Under the pieces are notes generated by a model. The model saw only the letters and a list, made by a program, of their open reading frames with translations, had not been told where the DNA came from and ran no database searches. A stretch of 64,000 nt of DNA from the NCBI RefSeq assembly GCF_000466745.1, contig NZ_ANNI01000003.1:1-64000 (forward strand), given 5' to 3'. Origin of the DNA: Campylobacter concisus ATCC 51562 (GTDB lineage: Bacteria; Campylobacterota; Campylobacteria; Campylobacterales; Campylobacteraceae). Positions 8,653 through 19,139 of the stretch are shown here, piece after piece (position 1 is the first letter of the stretch; the number at the start of each line of letters is the position of its first letter). The position numbers and the translations under genes are program-made.

Positions 8653-9806
8653 TGAAATTTACAAGAACCAACCACATGCAGCTACTACCTCATATGCAGG
8701 ATGTTGGCAGCGATATTATGGATGAAATTTTAAAAGAGCGCGCGAATTACAAGCCTGAAATTTACACCGAAGCTGACGTCAAGGCAGCTCTTAATGCAAA
8801 GCACTGCTCACTTGAAAATTTAAAAGCCCTACTCTCGCCTGCTGCAGCACCATTTTTAGAGCCAATCGCCCAGCTAGCTCAAGCAAAAACAAGGGCAAAT
8901 TTTGGCTCAAACATCACGCTTTTCACCCCGCTTTACATAGCAAACTACTGCGATAACCTCTGCGTTTATTGCGGTTTTAACGCCAAAAATAATATAAAAA
9001 GGGCAAAGCTAAGCGACGAGGAGATCACAAGGGAGCTAAGAGAAATTTCAAAGAGCGGTTTAGAAGAAATTTTGATCCTAACTGGCGAGAGCGAGACCAA
9101 CTCAAGTGTCACTTACATCGCAAATGCCTGCGCTTTGGCAAAGAAATTTTTTAAAGTCGTTGGGGTTGAAATTTACCCACTAAACTCAGATGGCTACGCC
9201 CTACTTCACAAAAGTGGCGCAGACTACGTGACCGTCTTTCAAGAGACCTACAATCCCACAAAATATGAGAAAATCCACCTTGGTGGCAATAAAAGAATTT
9301 TTCCATACCGCTTAAATGCGCAAGAGCGAGCGCTTCTTGGAGGCATGAGAGGGGTTGGCTTTGCCGCACTTCTTGGCATAGATGACTTTAGACTTGACGC
9401 CTTTGCGACCGCACTTCACGCGAGCTTAGTTCAAAAAAAGTATCCGCACGCTGAGATCGCATTTTCGTGCCCAAGACTTCGCCCTATCATCAACAACGAC
9501 CGTATCAATCCCCGTGACGTGGGAGAGCGCGAGCTTTTACAAGTGATCTGTGCTTATAGAATTTTCATGCCAACAGCCAGCATAACGATCTCAACCAGAG
9601 AAAAAGCTAAATTTCGCGATAACGCCGTAAAGATAGCTGCAAATAAGATAAGCGCTGGCGTAAAAGTAAGCATCGGCGCTCACGGCGAAGAGAAAAAGGG
9701 CGACGAGCAGTTTGAGATAAGCGACGACAGAAGCGTGGATGAGATCAAGGCTATGATAAAAGCAAACGGCCTAGAGCCATTAATGAGCGAGTATGTCTAT
9801 GTTTAA
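8652..9806 (+). CDS. thiH: 2-iminoacetate synthase ThiH (radical SAM)
   Basis: Cleaves tyrosine by radical SAM chemistry to give dehydroglycine (2-iminoacetate) plus p-cresol, feeding ThiG under anaerobic or microaerobic conditions. The 4Fe-4S motif CxxxCxxC is C100-C104-C107 in NYCDNLCVYCGF. The C-terminal half carries the ThiH/BATS-type region with ASITISTREKAKFRDNA. 384 aa is normal. The ATG overlaps the thiG stop. The tyrosine-dependent ThiH route, rather than the oxygen-dependent ThiO route, fits a microaerophile. Confidence 0.95.
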   Translation: MKFTRTNHMQLLPHMQDVGSDIMDEILKERANYKPEIYTEADVKAALNAKHCSLENLKALLSPAAAPFLEPIAQLAQAKTRANFGSNITLFTPLYIANYCDNLCVYCGFNAKNNIKRAKLSDEEITRELREISKSGLEEILILTGESETNSSVTYIANACALAKKFFKVVGVEIYPLNSDGYALLHKSGADYVTVFQETYNPTKYEKIHLGGNKRIFPYRLNAQERALLGGMRGVGFAALLGIDDFRLDAFATALHASLVQKKYPHAEIAFSCPRLRPIINNDRINPRDVGERELLQVICAYRIFMPTASITISTREKAKFRDNAVKIAANKISAGVKVSIGAHGEEKKGDEQFEISDDRSVDEIKAMIKANGLEPLMSEYVYV

Positions 9807-10407
9807 AATTCTCTGCGTGGCTGACTTTGAAAGCTATGATGGCGATGACTTTTTAAAGAGAATTCAGCTACTTTGCAAGGCTGGCGTGGATGAAATTTTG
9901 CTTCGTGCAAAGGGGCTTAGTGAAGCTAATTTTTACGACCTTGCTAGGGTTGTGGCTCAAATTTGTGAAAACTACCGCAAGAAATTTATCATTAATCAAT
10001 TTTTTGACGTAGCTTGCAAGCTAAAAAGCGACTTTTGGCTCACTTCGGCACAGCTTGATTTTTTTAAGAATCACGGCGTTTTTTTAGAAGAATTTAGAAA
10101 AACAGCTAAAATTTACGCCCCAGCTCACGATCTAGAGCAGGCTAAAATTTCAGCCTCTATCGCTGATGTGCTGGTTGCTTCTCATATATTTGCCACCTCT
10201 TGCAAGGCTGGTTTAGAGCCAAAGGGGTTAAATTTTATAAGCGAGCTAAAAAGCTTTGATAAAGAAATTTACGCTCTTGGCGGACTAGATAGCGGGAACT
10301 ACAAAGAGGCAATAAAAGCAGGCACTAGCGGAATCTGCTTCATGAGTTTAGCAATGAACGGTGATATGGAGCTTATAAAAAAGATAGTAGAGAGCAAAAA
10401 CGGCTAA
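9793..10407 (+). CDS. ThiE/TenI-like thiamine phosphate synthase homologue
   Basis: 204 aa, overlapping thiH by 14 nt at the end of the thiamine cluster. The fold pattern fits a TIM barrel of the thiamine phosphate synthase family: ILCVADFESYDGDDFLKRI at the start, the middle strand VDEILLRAKGLSEANFY, then ADVLVASHIFATSC and the late phosphate loop IYALGGLDSGN. The typical ThiE substrate motif VHLGQxD is not recognisable: the equivalent reads FWLTSAQLDFFKNHG. It could be a divergent ThiE that joins thiazole and pyrimidine phosphates, or a TenI-type thiazole tautomerase. Context supports a thiamine role; the exact reaction is inference. ATG 9793 or 9799 are both possible. Confidence 0.65.
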   Translation: MSMFKILCVADFESYDGDDFLKRIQLLCKAGVDEILLRAKGLSEANFYDLARVVAQICENYRKKFIINQFFDVACKLKSDFWLTSAQLDFFKNHGVFLEEFRKTAKIYAPAHDLEQAKISASIADVLVASHIFATSCKAGLEPKGLNFISELKSFDKEIYALGGLDSGNYKEAIKAGTSGICFMSLAMNGDMELIKKIVESKNG

Positions 10408-10443
10408 ATTTAGTATAAATTACATAAAATAATACGTAAAATT

Positions 10444-10941
10444 TTACTCATTTTTGCTAGCGATATATGTTTTTATATCAAATATAAGTAGCGTCACAAG
10501 CGATGGCAGCATATAGGAGTTTAGCACTAAAAGCAGCGACTTTGTCAAATTTGACTTTATTAAAGTCTCTATGTCAAAGCTGCTGTTGTAGTTAAAAAAA
10601 TATAGCAAGGCAAACTCGCTAACAAGAACTATGCGAGTGATCTTTAGCAAGATGTCATTTCCCAGTCTTGCAAATTTATCATCGACCACAAGCGACAAAG
10701 TGATCCAGCCAAGCAGCCAAATTGAGCAGGCTAAAGCATAAACAGTAATGCTTTCATCAAATTTTTCAAGTAGTAAAAATACCAAAGGTTGCAAAAATAC
10801 AAGGCTAGCGATAAACCAAAGAAGTGAGCTAAAGGCTAGCAGGCAAACACAGCCAAAGATAGAAATGGCAGAGATAAAGCCAAAAACCCTAACCCAAGAT
10901 AGTAGGCCAGCGCATAGGATAAAAAAGAAAAAACAAGCCAA
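10444..10941 (-). CDS. small integral membrane protein of unknown function
   Basis: 165 aa and strongly hydrophobic, with four or five likely membrane spans (roughly residues 1-20, 24-58, 68-86, 102-116 and 136-155). No catalytic motif is visible. One charged loop (DDKFARLGNDILLK) lies mid-protein. It is convergent with the thiamine operon (36 nt between stops) and lies 71 nt downstream of mog on the same strand. I do not recognise a family. Confidence 0.6.
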   Translation of the reverse strand: MACFFFFILCAGLLSWVRVFGFISAISIFGCVCLLAFSSLLWFIASLVFLQPLVFLLLEKFDESITVYALACSIWLLGWITLSLVVDDKFARLGNDILLKITRIVLVSEFALLYFFNYNSSFDIETLIKSNLTKSLLLVLNSYMLPSLVTLLIFDIKTYIASKNE

Positions 10942-11012
10942 ATTTTAATAACAAGTCGCCACCTATTTGCAAAGGCAGTGGCTTTTAAATTTAGGCTATC
11001 TGTCAAACTCAT

Positions 11013-11552
11013 TTACGAGATTTTCTTTTGTTTTGGGCGGAAAACTTTCATCACGTTTTCATCGGTTTCTATAAATGCACCACCTATTAGATCGATACAA
11101 TATGGCACCGCTGGAAAAATTGGCTCCAAGCACTCTTTTATTGCCTTTGGCTGGCCTGGTAAATTTATGATTAGCGCATGACCTCTGATACCTGCTGTTT
11201 GGCGTGAAAGGATCGCTGTTGGGACGTATTTTAAGCTAGTCGCTCTCATTAGCTCGCCAAAGCCTGGCATCATCTTCTCACAAACTGCCTCTGTTGCCTC
11301 TGGAGTAACATCTCTAAGAGCTGGTCCAGTACCACCAGTCGTTAGCACAAGATCGCAATCAAGCACATCTACCATATGCACGAGCCTCTCTTTTATTAGC
11401 TCAAACTCATCTGGTATAACTTCGCAAAAATACTCTTTTTCGCTCACTATCCAGCTATCAAGCACTTCACGTATGGCTGGGCCGGACTTATCTTCGTAAA
11501 TGCCACCACTTGCACGATCTGATAATGTTAAAATTCCTATCTTTGTTTTCAT
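11013..11552 (-). CDS. mog: molybdopterin adenylyltransferase (MogA/MoaB type)
   Basis: Adenylates molybdopterin before molybdenum insertion. Signatures are the ATP/substrate loop TTGGTGPALRDVTPEAT (~85-101) and the distal INLPGQPKAIKECL (~144-157). The start GILTLSDRASGGIYEDKSG matches the family. At 179 aa, with DVTPEAT rather than a MoaB-like sequence, I favour Mog. Molybdoenzymes such as formate dehydrogenase and nitrate reductase are usual in Campylobacter. The gene lies 10 nt after the FtsH-like gene, so the two are co-transcribed. Confidence 0.88.
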   Translation of the reverse strand: MKTKIGILTLSDRASGGIYEDKSGPAIREVLDSWIVSEKEYFCEVIPDEFELIKERLVHMVDVLDCDLVLTTGGTGPALRDVTPEATEAVCEKMMPGFGELMRATSLKYVPTAILSRQTAGIRGHALIINLPGQPKAIKECLEPIFPAVPYCIDLIGGAFIETDENVMKVFRPKQKKIS

Positions 11553-11562
11553 CTTTTACCTT

Positions 11563-13239
11563 TTAATAGTTTTCATTTAAAATTTTCGCTAGCGTCTCTT
11601 TATCTACGCTCTCGTATGCTAGCAGATATGAGCTTATCTTTGCGATTTGCTCATTTGTGCCTTTTAAAAAGGATGTGATCTCCTCTTTTGCTTGCTTTAA
11701 AATTTCTTCTACATCGTTTGGATTTGGCACAAAAGAGCTTCCCATACCATATTCATAAACCATCTTTGAAGCGATCTCTTTGGCTAAATTTAGATCACTA
11801 CTTGAGTTTGAAAAGATGTCATTTTCATCTATCTCAAGCTTACACATACCAGCTATAAGTACCTTGATACGAGATATCATCTGTGACTTTGACTCAATCT
11901 CTTGCTCTGTAGCCATGAATCTATCTTCTATAAGAGAAATTTTTTCAAATTTCACATCAAACCAGTAAGCACTTAGCGCCTTTGCTCCTTGATAAATGGC
12001 TTGAATTTTCTTTTCGTTTTCGCTATAGCTTAGCACCTTTTTCTTGCCGAGCAAGACCTTATTTAAAACAGCCTCAAAGTCCCTCATTTTAAGCACGCTC
12101 TCGCCGTTTCTTAGGGCATTTATCGCAGCTTCATTTACAAGTGTACTAAGTGCCGCACCTGAAAAGCCAACGCTCATTTTAGCGATATCCTCAGCCGCCA
12201 CTTCGCAGTTTTTATCTTTTAGATATGTGTTTAAGATCGCTACCCTATCGTTAAAATCAGGCATAGAAAGAAAAATTCTCCTATCAAAACGCCCTGATCT
12301 AAGTAGCGCCTCATCGATCATTTCGATCCTATTTGTGGCAGCTATTACTATGACACCGGAGTTATCTTCAAAGCCATCCATCTCGGTTAGTAGCTGATTT
12401 AGCGTGGCTTCTCGCTCGTCGTTTCTAGTCCCACCCCTGCTCTTTCCAACAGCGTCTATCTCATCGATAAAGATAATAGACGGAGCATAGGACTTGGCTC
12501 TACTAAAAAGCTCTCGTACTCTCTTTGCGCCCATGCCGACATAAATTTGCACAAAGCTTGCACCATTTTGATAAAAAAATGGCACATTTGCTTCGCCAGC
12601 AACTGCCTTTGCCACAAGCGTCTTGCCAACGCCTGGAGGGCCGATCATTAGTACGCCTTTTGGCATTTTGATACCAAAATTTCTATATTTTTGTGGATTT
12701 TTTAGAAAATCAACTATCTCACTAAGCTCACTTTTGACCTCACTAATACCAGCCACATCGCTAAATCTCACATTTGAGATAACTGGCATAGTGTTTTGAT
12801 TTAGCACGCTTTCTATCTCAAATGCGCCCTCTTTTTTGCCAAGCAAGCTCTCCTCTTTTTTCCTGATACTTCTAAAGATATAAGCGTACCAAAGCACAAA
12901 GCAGACAAAGATGGTAAATCCCCAGATCATGCCAGGAGTGATATATTGCTTAGTCTTTTCAACAGGCACCTTTTTTATAAGCTCTTTTAGATCGATGCCC
13001 TCTTTTATAATAGAAAAACGATTGTTTTGTGCATAAAGCACGACTTCATCGTCATCGATTACAGCGCGGTCTATAAAATTTCCATCCATTAGCTGCATAT
13101 ATTGCGAATATGTGATATTTCGTGGCTCTTTGCTAACAGCAAATAACAGCACACTGATTAATGCGACAGCTGCGATTATTAGGATATTTTTCTTATTAAA
13201 TTTAAATTTTTGCATAATTGGCATCTGGCTTAACTTCAT
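11563..13239 (-). CDS. membrane-bound FtsH-like AAA+ ATPase lacking the HEXXH protease site
   Basis: 558 aa with FtsH architecture. There are two membrane spans (about 18-35 and 104-123) flanking a short periplasmic domain, then an AAA+ module with Walker A GPPGVGKT (200-207), pore loop FVQIYVG (229-235), Walker B IIFIDEID (255-262) and the second region of homology GRFDRR (316-321). The C-terminal ~150 residues still align with the FtsH peptidase domain (for example [21 protein letters not shown]), but the zinc motif HEAGH is replaced by YQGAK at 416-420. It should therefore unfold or remodel membrane proteins without cleaving them. The start overlaps the mtaB 3' end by 38 nt; Met7 and Met9 are alternatives. 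A genuine FtsH is presumably encoded elsewhere. Confidence 0.85.
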   Translation of the reverse strand: MKLSQMPIMQKFKFNKKNILIIAAVALISVLLFAVSKEPRNITYSQYMQLMDGNFIDRAVIDDDEVVLYAQNNRFSIIKEGIDLKELIKKVPVEKTKQYITPGMIWGFTIFVCFVLWYAYIFRSIRKKEESLLGKKEGAFEIESVLNQNTMPVISNVRFSDVAGISEVKSELSEIVDFLKNPQKYRNFGIKMPKGVLMIGPPGVGKTLVAKAVAGEANVPFFYQNGASFVQIYVGMGAKRVRELFSRAKSYAPSIIFIDEIDAVGKSRGGTRNDEREATLNQLLTEMDGFEDNSGVIVIAATNRIEMIDEALLRSGRFDRRIFLSMPDFNDRVAILNTYLKDKNCEVAAEDIAKMSVGFSGAALSTLVNEAAINALRNGESVLKMRDFEAVLNKVLLGKKKVLSYSENEKKIQAIYQGAKALSAYWFDVKFEKISLIEDRFMATEQEIESKSQMISRIKVLIAGMCKLEIDENDIFSNSSSDLNLAKEIASKMVYEYGMGSSFVPNPNDVEEILKQAKEEITSFLKGTNEQIAKISSYLLAYESVDKETLAKILNENY

Positions 13240-14440
13240 ATTCGCTTACCTCCACCCACTCTTTTGTTATATCTTTTTGGCTTAAAATTTTAGCTTTGTT
13301 GTAAAACTGATCAAAACCTTCGTAAAACTCACCATTTTTTTGCTCGACTAAAATTTTCAAAGCTCCGTTATGTTTTTTTCTAAAATTTTCATTATTTTGT
13401 AAAGCTATGCCTTGTAAAATTTTTAGCCTACTTTTTGCCACATCACCGCTAACATCGCTTTTTAGTGTAGCTGAGTGCGTATCACGCCTTGGCGAATAGA
13501 CAAAAGCATGCAGATGTGTGATAGGAAATTTCTTAAAATTTTCCACAGCCTCTGCCCATATCTCCTCACTCTCACCAGGATGACCCACGATGTAGTCTGT
13601 GCCAAGGGCAAAGCCAAGTGAGCTAAGCTCATTAAAAAGCTCCAAATCGCTAAATGCATTATTTCGTCTTCGCATGATCTTTAACATCGCCTGACTCGTG
13701 TGTTGAAGTGCGATGTGCAAATGACGCTCCAGCCACTCTTCTTTTAAAATTTCTCTAAAGCTCTCATCTATCTGGCTTGGCTCAATACTTCCAAGTCTAA
13801 TGCGCCTTATGCCAGAAATTTTACCTAAGTTTGCCAAAAGCTTACCAAGAGAGCTATTTGTATCTTTGCCGTAACTGCCTATATTTGTGCCAGTTAGTAC
13901 GAGTTCATTATAGCCGTTTTGGGCTAAAATTCTTGCCTCTTTTAATATCATAGCCTCATCCATGCTTCTAGCCTTGCCGCGAACTGAAGGGATGATGCAG
14001 TAGCTGCAGCTAAAGTTGCAGCCTTCTTGAATTTTTATAAAAGCCTTTGTGTGATTTTCATAATTTGTAACTATATTTTTATCGACTGAGTTTAAATTCC
14101 CAAGCTCAAAAAATGGCTTTTCTTGCTTTAAAAGCTCATTTAGATCACTCTTTTTGCTAGCTCCTAGCACACCAAATATACCGCTATTAAATAGCTCTTT
14201 GCCCTTACTAACCGCTCCACATCCAGTCAGCACCACCTTTACCCCACGCCTTTTTACACCGTTTATGTAGTTTCTGACACCGCTATCGGCAGAATTTGTA
14301 ACAGTGCACGAGTTTATGACCACGATATCAGCGCTTTCTTCATCATTTGTGATCTCGTAGTCCTTGATATAGCTTTTTAAAAGCTCAGTATCATAGATAT
14401 TTGTGCGACATCCAAATGTTTTAAAAAATATCTTTTGCAT
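13202..14440 (-). CDS. mtaB: tRNA t6A37 methylthiotransferase MtaB
   Basis: Radical SAM methylthiotransferase that converts t6A37 to ms2t6A37 in tRNAs. The N-terminal MTTase domain carries cluster cysteines C11, C45 and C74 (FGCRTN, NSCTVTNSAD, TGCGAV). The radical SAM motif is C141-C145-C148 in EGCNFSCSYCIIP. The signature NSCTVTNSAD and the 412 aa length place it in the MtaB branch; the window's MiaB lies at 48505. It overlaps the MscS gene by one base. Confidence 0.9.
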   Translation of the reverse strand: MQKIFFKTFGCRTNIYDTELLKSYIKDYEITNDEESADIVVINSCTVTNSADSGVRNYINGVKRRGVKVVLTGCGAVSKGKELFNSGIFGVLGASKKSDLNELLKQEKPFFELGNLNSVDKNIVTNYENHTKAFIKIQEGCNFSCSYCIIPSVRGKARSMDEAMILKEARILAQNGYNELVLTGTNIGSYGKDTNSSLGKLLANLGKISGIRRIRLGSIEPSQIDESFREILKEEWLERHLHIALQHTSQAMLKIMRRRNNAFSDLELFNELSSLGFALGTDYIVGHPGESEEIWAEAVENFKKFPITHLHAFVYSPRRDTHSATLKSDVSGDVAKSRLKILQGIALQNNENFRKKHNGALKILVEQKNGEFYEGFDQFYNKAKILSQKDITKEWVEVSEYEVKPDANYAKI

Positions 14441-16029
14441 TAAGAATTTTCACTCTCTTGCTCGCTGTGAGCGGTATGATCGCTTGGATTTTCTTTTTTG
14501 CCTATAAACATAGTTTGTGTTGGATAAGCGATCTTTATATCATCTTGAGCTAAAAATGCTTCTATAATCTCAGCGCTAATAGTGCTTCTAAGAGCCAAAG
14601 TCGCATAAGAATTTGCCATATACCAGCATGAGACATTTATACCATAAGGCTCAAAAAATGTATAAATTCTTGGCTCGACGTTTGGATTTTTGATGCTGTA
14701 TTGACTTCTTAATTTATTCATCTGGCGTTTTGCGATATCAGTGTAGCCTTTTGAGTATTTCTTAACGACATTTCTTGCTAGATACACAGCTTTTTTATGA
14801 TTGCTATCAAAGCTTATAACGATATCTATACCATCCCAAACGGTCTTCATACCATAATGAGCATAGTTTGCGATGAGATCGGTAAAGATATAGTTATTTG
14901 GCACAAAGATAATTCTACCTGCACGGCGGTTCGTCTTATAAGTCGAGTAGCTAACATCCTCAAAAACAGTCAGCCTAAGCAAAGAGATATCGATCACATC
15001 ACCCACAAACTCGCTACCATCATGAAGCACTCTGATCCTGTCACCCACATGTATAGAGCCGCCAAACATGATCACCATCCAGCCAAGCATACTCATAAAC
15101 ATATCTTTCATTGCAATGGCGATACCAGCCGAAGCAAAACCTAGCACGGTTACTAAATATGTGACGTTTTCGATATACGAAAAAAGTAAGATTATGATGA
15201 TAACGGTGATATTTAAAACGTTTAAAAATTTATTGACCGTGTAAAATCTCTCATTATCAGTAATCGTTCTTTTAACGATAAATTTAGCGATAAATGTTAG
15301 TCCGATCGTCAAAAGGATGATGATAGCTGTATAGCCCATACTTAAAAACTGAGCTTTTATATCAGAGGTGGTTAAATTTATAGCCTCATCAGCCCTTTTT
15401 TCATAGACATTATAAGTTGTATCAGCGATCTGTTTTGCCGCTTTAAAGTCGCCTATTTCTTGTTTTACCAAGTTTAGGCTTTCTCTATTTTGCTCATTTT
15501 CTTCGATCAAATTTAGTCTATTTAATAAATTTTCTTTTGTTTCAAGCTTTTCTAAAAGCGTATCGAGCTCTTTTATATGCCTTTGATACTCGATCTTATC
15601 ACTCTTTATCTTTTTGATATACGAAAAGCCAGATATAAGTGCAACAGGACTTGTTATCCTTGGTGGAGTATCCATTTCAGGAGCTGCTAGCATATTTGAA
15701 AATGGCGTTTTTTCATACTCTTTTAGTAAATTTATCTGCTCTTTTAGAGTTTGGATTCTTTTTATGATATCGCTGCCTCTTCTTGAGCTTTTATCCAGTT
15801 TCTTTAGTTCATTTTCATTTTTTTCAAGCTCATCAATAAGCCTTTGATAAGTGTTATAGTTAGCATACCTTGTAATCCAGATATTGTTTTTTAGGGAGTT
15901 ATCTAGATTTGAAATATCTTTTATAAGCTCGTTATTTTGTAAATTTTGCGAGCCATTTTGCTCAAGCGTAACGTTTTCTTCAGCATAAAGGGCAAAGCAA
16001 AAAAGTATTAAAACTAGGATCTTTTTCAT
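14440..16029 (-). CDS. MscS-family mechanosensitive channel with an extended periplasmic domain
   Basis: 529 aa. A signal peptide ([16 protein letters not shown]) is followed by ~195 periplasmic residues rich in charged heptads, likely coiled coil. Three membrane spans follow (~210-240, 262-282, 287-312). The third is the pore-lining helix, with [18 protein letters not shown], and then the MscS beta domain with [25 protein letters not shown]. The C-terminal alpha/beta domain ends at ~510. Probable role: release of solutes on hypo-osmotic shock. The ion or solute preference cannot be read from sequence. It overlaps aroB by 4 nt. Confidence 0.87.
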   Translation of the reverse strand: MKKILVLILFCFALYAEENVTLEQNGSQNLQNNELIKDISNLDNSLKNNIWITRYANYNTYQRLIDELEKNENELKKLDKSSRRGSDIIKRIQTLKEQINLLKEYEKTPFSNMLAAPEMDTPPRITSPVALISGFSYIKKIKSDKIEYQRHIKELDTLLEKLETKENLLNRLNLIEENEQNRESLNLVKQEIGDFKAAKQIADTTYNVYEKRADEAINLTTSDIKAQFLSMGYTAIIILLTIGLTFIAKFIVKRTITDNERFYTVNKFLNVLNITVIIIILLFSYIENVTYLVTVLGFASAGIAIAMKDMFMSMLGWMVIMFGGSIHVGDRIRVLHDGSEFVGDVIDISLLRLTVFEDVSYSTYKTNRRAGRIIFVPNNYIFTDLIANYAHYGMKTVWDGIDIVISFDSNHKKAVYLARNVVKKYSKGYTDIAKRQMNKLRSQYSIKNPNVEPRIYTFFEPYGINVSCWYMANSYATLALRSTISAEIIEAFLAQDDIKIAYPTQTMFIGKKENPSDHTAHSEQESENS

Positions 16030-17063
16030 TTAAATTCTCTTAAAATTTTTAAAACATCTTCTTTTTTGACGTCATTTTTGATGATCGCACTGCCGATTTT
16101 ATCTGCAATGATGAAATTTATCTTATCATCTTTTGTCTTTTTATCCATAAAAAATGCCTCGTAAAATGCATATTCATTTTCTATTTTGTAGTTTACTGGA
16201 AGGCCAAATTTTACCAAAACCTGCCTGATCTCTTCGGCATCTACCTCGCTCATGAGACCTAGTTTTACGCTTAGGCGATTTGCCATATTCATACCTATCG
16301 CCACCGCTTCGCCGTGCAAAAATTCTTTGTAATTTGTCTCATTTTCTATAACGTGAGCAAAGGTATGTCCGTAGTTTAGGATGGCTCTTAGCCCTTTTTC
16401 TTTCTCATCTTGTTCAACCACCTTTGCTTTTAAAATTACCGACTTTTCAACTAGCTTAGCTAAGCTTTCATCATCTAAATTTACGCTTTTTAGCCAATCA
16501 AACATCTCTTTGTCAAAAGTTATCGCCATTTTTAAAGCCTCAGCCACGCCAGCTGCAAATTCTCTCTTTGGCAATGTCTTTAAGAAATTTATCTCACAAA
16601 AAACCGCCTTTGGCTGATAAAAAGAGCCTATTAAATTTTTACCAAATTTATTATTCACACCCGTTTTTCCGCCCACACTCGCATCGACTTGCGCTAGAAG
16701 CGTAGTTGGGATATTTATGAAATTTATTCCTCTTTCATAGATGCTCGCCGCAAAGCCAGTCATATCGCTTATGACGCCACCACCAAAAGCGATTAATGTA
16801 GATGAGCGATCAAATTTGCTCACAAAAAGCTGCTCTAAAATTTGCTCTAACGTCTTTAAATTTTTATACTCTTCGCCGTCAGGCACACTTATGATAAATT
16901 TCTCATCACACTTCAAAACGCTAAGTAGCTTTTCAAGATGAAGCCCCGCCACTTTGGCATTTGTGACGATGCCGACCTTGCCCTTTAGCTCTAATCTCTC
17001 AAGCTCGTTTATATAAATTTTATAGCTTGACGCCTTTTCCTTAAGGTTTAAATTTATCTGCAT
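16026..17063 (-). CDS. aroB: 3-dehydroquinate synthase
   Basis: Second step of the shikimate pathway: DAHP to 3-dehydroquinate, dependent on NAD and a divalent metal. The NAD-binding loop [18 protein letters not shown] (~92-109) and the active-site segment [19 protein letters not shown] are intact. Metal-ligand region [13 protein letters not shown] and HGEAVAIGM are present. 345 aa is typical. It overlaps the mscS start (ATGA) and follows the RCK gene by 3 nt. Confidence 0.95.
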   Translation of the reverse strand: MQINLNLKEKASSYKIYINELERLELKGKVGIVTNAKVAGLHLEKLLSVLKCDEKFIISVPDGEEYKNLKTLEQILEQLFVSKFDRSSTLIAFGGGVISDMTGFAASIYERGINFINIPTTLLAQVDASVGGKTGVNNKFGKNLIGSFYQPKAVFCEINFLKTLPKREFAAGVAEALKMAITFDKEMFDWLKSVNLDDESLAKLVEKSVILKAKVVEQDEKEKGLRAILNYGHTFAHVIENETNYKEFLHGEAVAIGMNMANRLSVKLGLMSEVDAEEIRQVLVKFGLPVNYKIENEYAFYEAFFMDKKTKDDKINFIIADKIGSAIIKNDVKKEDVLKILREFK

Positions 17064-17066
17064 TTT

Positions 17067-18485
17067 TTACTCACTTACTGGCACAAAAAGCTGTGCATTT
17101 TGGCTTAGTTTTTTATAAAGCCTATTTAAATTTGTCGATAAAAAGGCAAATGTTCCACCATTTGCCACGCTTTTAGTAAACATCACAAAATGAAGCAGAT
17201 CTTTTGTATTTTTTAGTTTTACAAGTGGATTTTTAAGATTGTGATTTTCTATCTTTATACGCTTAGAAAATAGCGCGCTAATGCTCTCAAAATGCTCTCT
17301 TAACGCCTCATCATCGCTATGCTTATTATCAAAATAGTAAAATTTCATCTCCAAATCAAGCTGTGCACAGCAGTCTGTTATCACAGCTGATTGATTCTCC
17401 ACCTCTTGACTTTGATCGCCTAGTATAACGCCCTCTTTTATATTTGAGAGCAAAATTTTGCCTGTTTTTAGCACTGGAAGTTTTAGCTCATAAAATAGCT
17501 TTTTAAATTTAAAAAAGTATTTATCATCGCTTAAGATTAGGCCGATATCGTGCTTTAAAACATCATATTTTATAGATTTGTTATCACTATTAAAATAATC
17601 CATCAAAACAATGATATTTTTCTCTTTTATCGCTTTTAAAGTATCTAAATTTTCACCTAAAGTTGGATTTATCACTCTAAAAAAAAGGCGTTTATTATTT
17701 AGCTTTGAATGCAAATACAAGCTATCCTTTATGAGCTTGCTAACACGTTCTTTATCCATTGAGATCATATCAATCAGCACATAAATATTGCTACCAAACG
17801 GGCTTGGAAACTGCCCACTTTCACGCTTGATCGAGCGATAAACATTTTGAAGCACATTTGGATCACCAACGATTAGTAATATATCGCTTGGCTGTATCAT
17901 TACATTTGGCTTTGGCAAGATGATCTCGCTGCCTCGATATATGAGGGCTATTCGCCATTTTTTTTGAGCTACTGAGCCAATGTGACGATACATATAAGAG
18001 CTACCTATTGGCACCTTAACTTCCATGATCTCGCCCTCACTAAGCCCGATATTATCAGCTAAAACCGGCAGATCTGGTAAATAGTCCATAAGCCTTGATG
18101 ATGCAATATCTCTGATATCAACCACACTTAAGTGTTTATCGCTTGCAAATGTTTCTTTGCATTTTTCATCAAGCTCCCATGAGCTCATAAAAACAGTCTC
18201 GGTCTTTGTGCTGATCTGTCTTAAATTTTCATAAACAGCAACCGCCTCATTTTTATCATCGCAAACTATACAAAACTGGCTAAAATAGCCATCGCTCACA
18301 CTTTTTAGCTTTGAAAGACTAGTTGGGTCAAACTGGTAAAATGTAAAATTTTCATAATTTGATTTTTGGCTGTAATCTTCACTTGAAACAACGATATAGT
18401 GATGCAAATTTGATTTTGTTTCAAGCAGTCTGTTTAAAAAATTTCTTGCGAAAGTTCCATCTGCGATTATTAAAATTTTCTTCAT
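17067..18485 (-). CDS. TrkA/RCK-domain protein, probable regulator of a potassium channel or transporter
   Basis: About 472 aa, soluble. The N-terminus (MKKILIIADGTFARNFLNRL) resembles a Rossmann nucleotide-binding fold. The middle contains a TrkA-C (RCK_C) domain, seen as EVKVPIGSSYMYRHIGSVAQ ... IALIYRGSEIILPKPNVMIQPSDILLIVGDP with spacing typical of that fold (~155-225). The C-terminal half is family specific. Such proteins gate K+ uptake in response to nucleotides; the partner is not in the window. The start is ATG 18485, preceded by GGAGAAT; a TTG at 18488 is in frame but unlikely. Confidence 0.72.
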   Translation of the reverse strand: MKKILIIADGTFARNFLNRLLETKSNLHHYIVVSSEDYSQKSNYENFTFYQFDPTSLSKLKSVSDGYFSQFCIVCDDKNEAVAVYENLRQISTKTETVFMSSWELDEKCKETFASDKHLSVVDIRDIASSRLMDYLPDLPVLADNIGLSEGEIMEVKVPIGSSYMYRHIGSVAQKKWRIALIYRGSEIILPKPNVMIQPSDILLIVGDPNVLQNVYRSIKRESGQFPSPFGSNIYVLIDMISMDKERVSKLIKDSLYLHSKLNNKRLFFRVINPTLGENLDTLKAIKEKNIIVLMDYFNSDNKSIKYDVLKHDIGLILSDDKYFFKFKKLFYELKLPVLKTGKILLSNIKEGVILGDQSQEVENQSAVITDCCAQLDLEMKFYYFDNKHSDDEALREHFESISALFSKRIKIENHNLKNPLVKLKNTKDLLHFVMFTKSVANGGTFAFLSTNLNRLYKKLSQNAQLFVPVSE

Positions 18486-18578
18486 CAATTCTCCGTATTT
18501 TAAAGCTCACATTATAACAAAAGGTCTTTAAAATAAGCTATTTTGGCTATAAATTTAGAAATTTACAGCCAAGAAAAT

Positions 18579-19139
18579 TTAAGAAATTATTTCAGAGATT
18601 AGTGTATCGATTGCTAAATTTGTAGCCTTATTTATCGTATCAAAAATAGTACTTGAGCTTGGATCTGGACAAAAAATTTCTTTTGTGATCATGCCTGATT
18701 TTAGCGAAGTGTTTGCATTAAACAGCTCGTAAGCTAGCGAGACTTCGGCTTTATCGCCTCTTATTTGAAGAGAGATGATGCTTACTTTTAGTCTAAGATC
18801 TTTTGCATTTGGCGAAAATATCGGCTTAGCAGCACAGTTTGAATAAAGCCCTTTTACAAGCGATTTATAAACCATTTCGCTTGGCTCAGATACAAATTTA
18901 GCGTCGCTTAGGTATCTGATTTTATTATTTTCAGCTACGATCAAAATTTTTCTAGTATCGACCATATCAAGAGCGCTTACATTTTCGATGAAGACATTTT
19001 TTAGCTCTTTTTGCTTGTTTTCAGCTGAGCAAGCCTTATTTGAATAGTGAATTTCATACATCGTTGCAACTGGCACATCCGTCTTTAGCGAGCAGCCAAG
19101 AAATAAAAGCGTAGCCGTTAGAAAGATTAAATTTCTCAT
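18579..19139 (-). CDS. ABC-transport auxiliary lipoprotein of the Mla/Pqi type
   Basis: 186 aa. The N-terminus is a lipoprotein signal with lipobox LFLGCS (Cys16). The mature part looks like the ABC-type transport auxiliary (PqiC/DUF330-like) family: a Y/F-rich strand near the start, VDTRKILIVAENNKIRYLSDAKFVSEP, then helices and strands to the end. It is the fourth gene of an mlaE-mlaF-mlaD-lipoprotein operon and overlaps mlaD by 4 nt. Likely role: outer-membrane or periplasmic partner handing lipids to or from the MCE protein. Confidence 0.75.
   Translation of the reverse strand: MRNLIFLTATLLFLGCSLKTDVPVATMYEIHYSNKACSAENKQKELKNVFIENVSALDMVDTRKILIVAENNKIRYLSDAKFVSEPSEMVYKSLVKGLYSNCAAKPIFSPNAKDLRLKVSIISLQIRGDKAEVSLAYELFNANTSLKSGMITKEIFCPDPSSSTIFDTINKATNLAIDTLISEIIS

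Noticed and set aside
10951-10990. Hairpin GCCAC/GTGGC followed by TTTT between mog and the membrane protein gene
   Set aside because: The stem is only 5 bp with a 15-nt loop, and the T-run suits the + strand where no gene ends; too weak to call.
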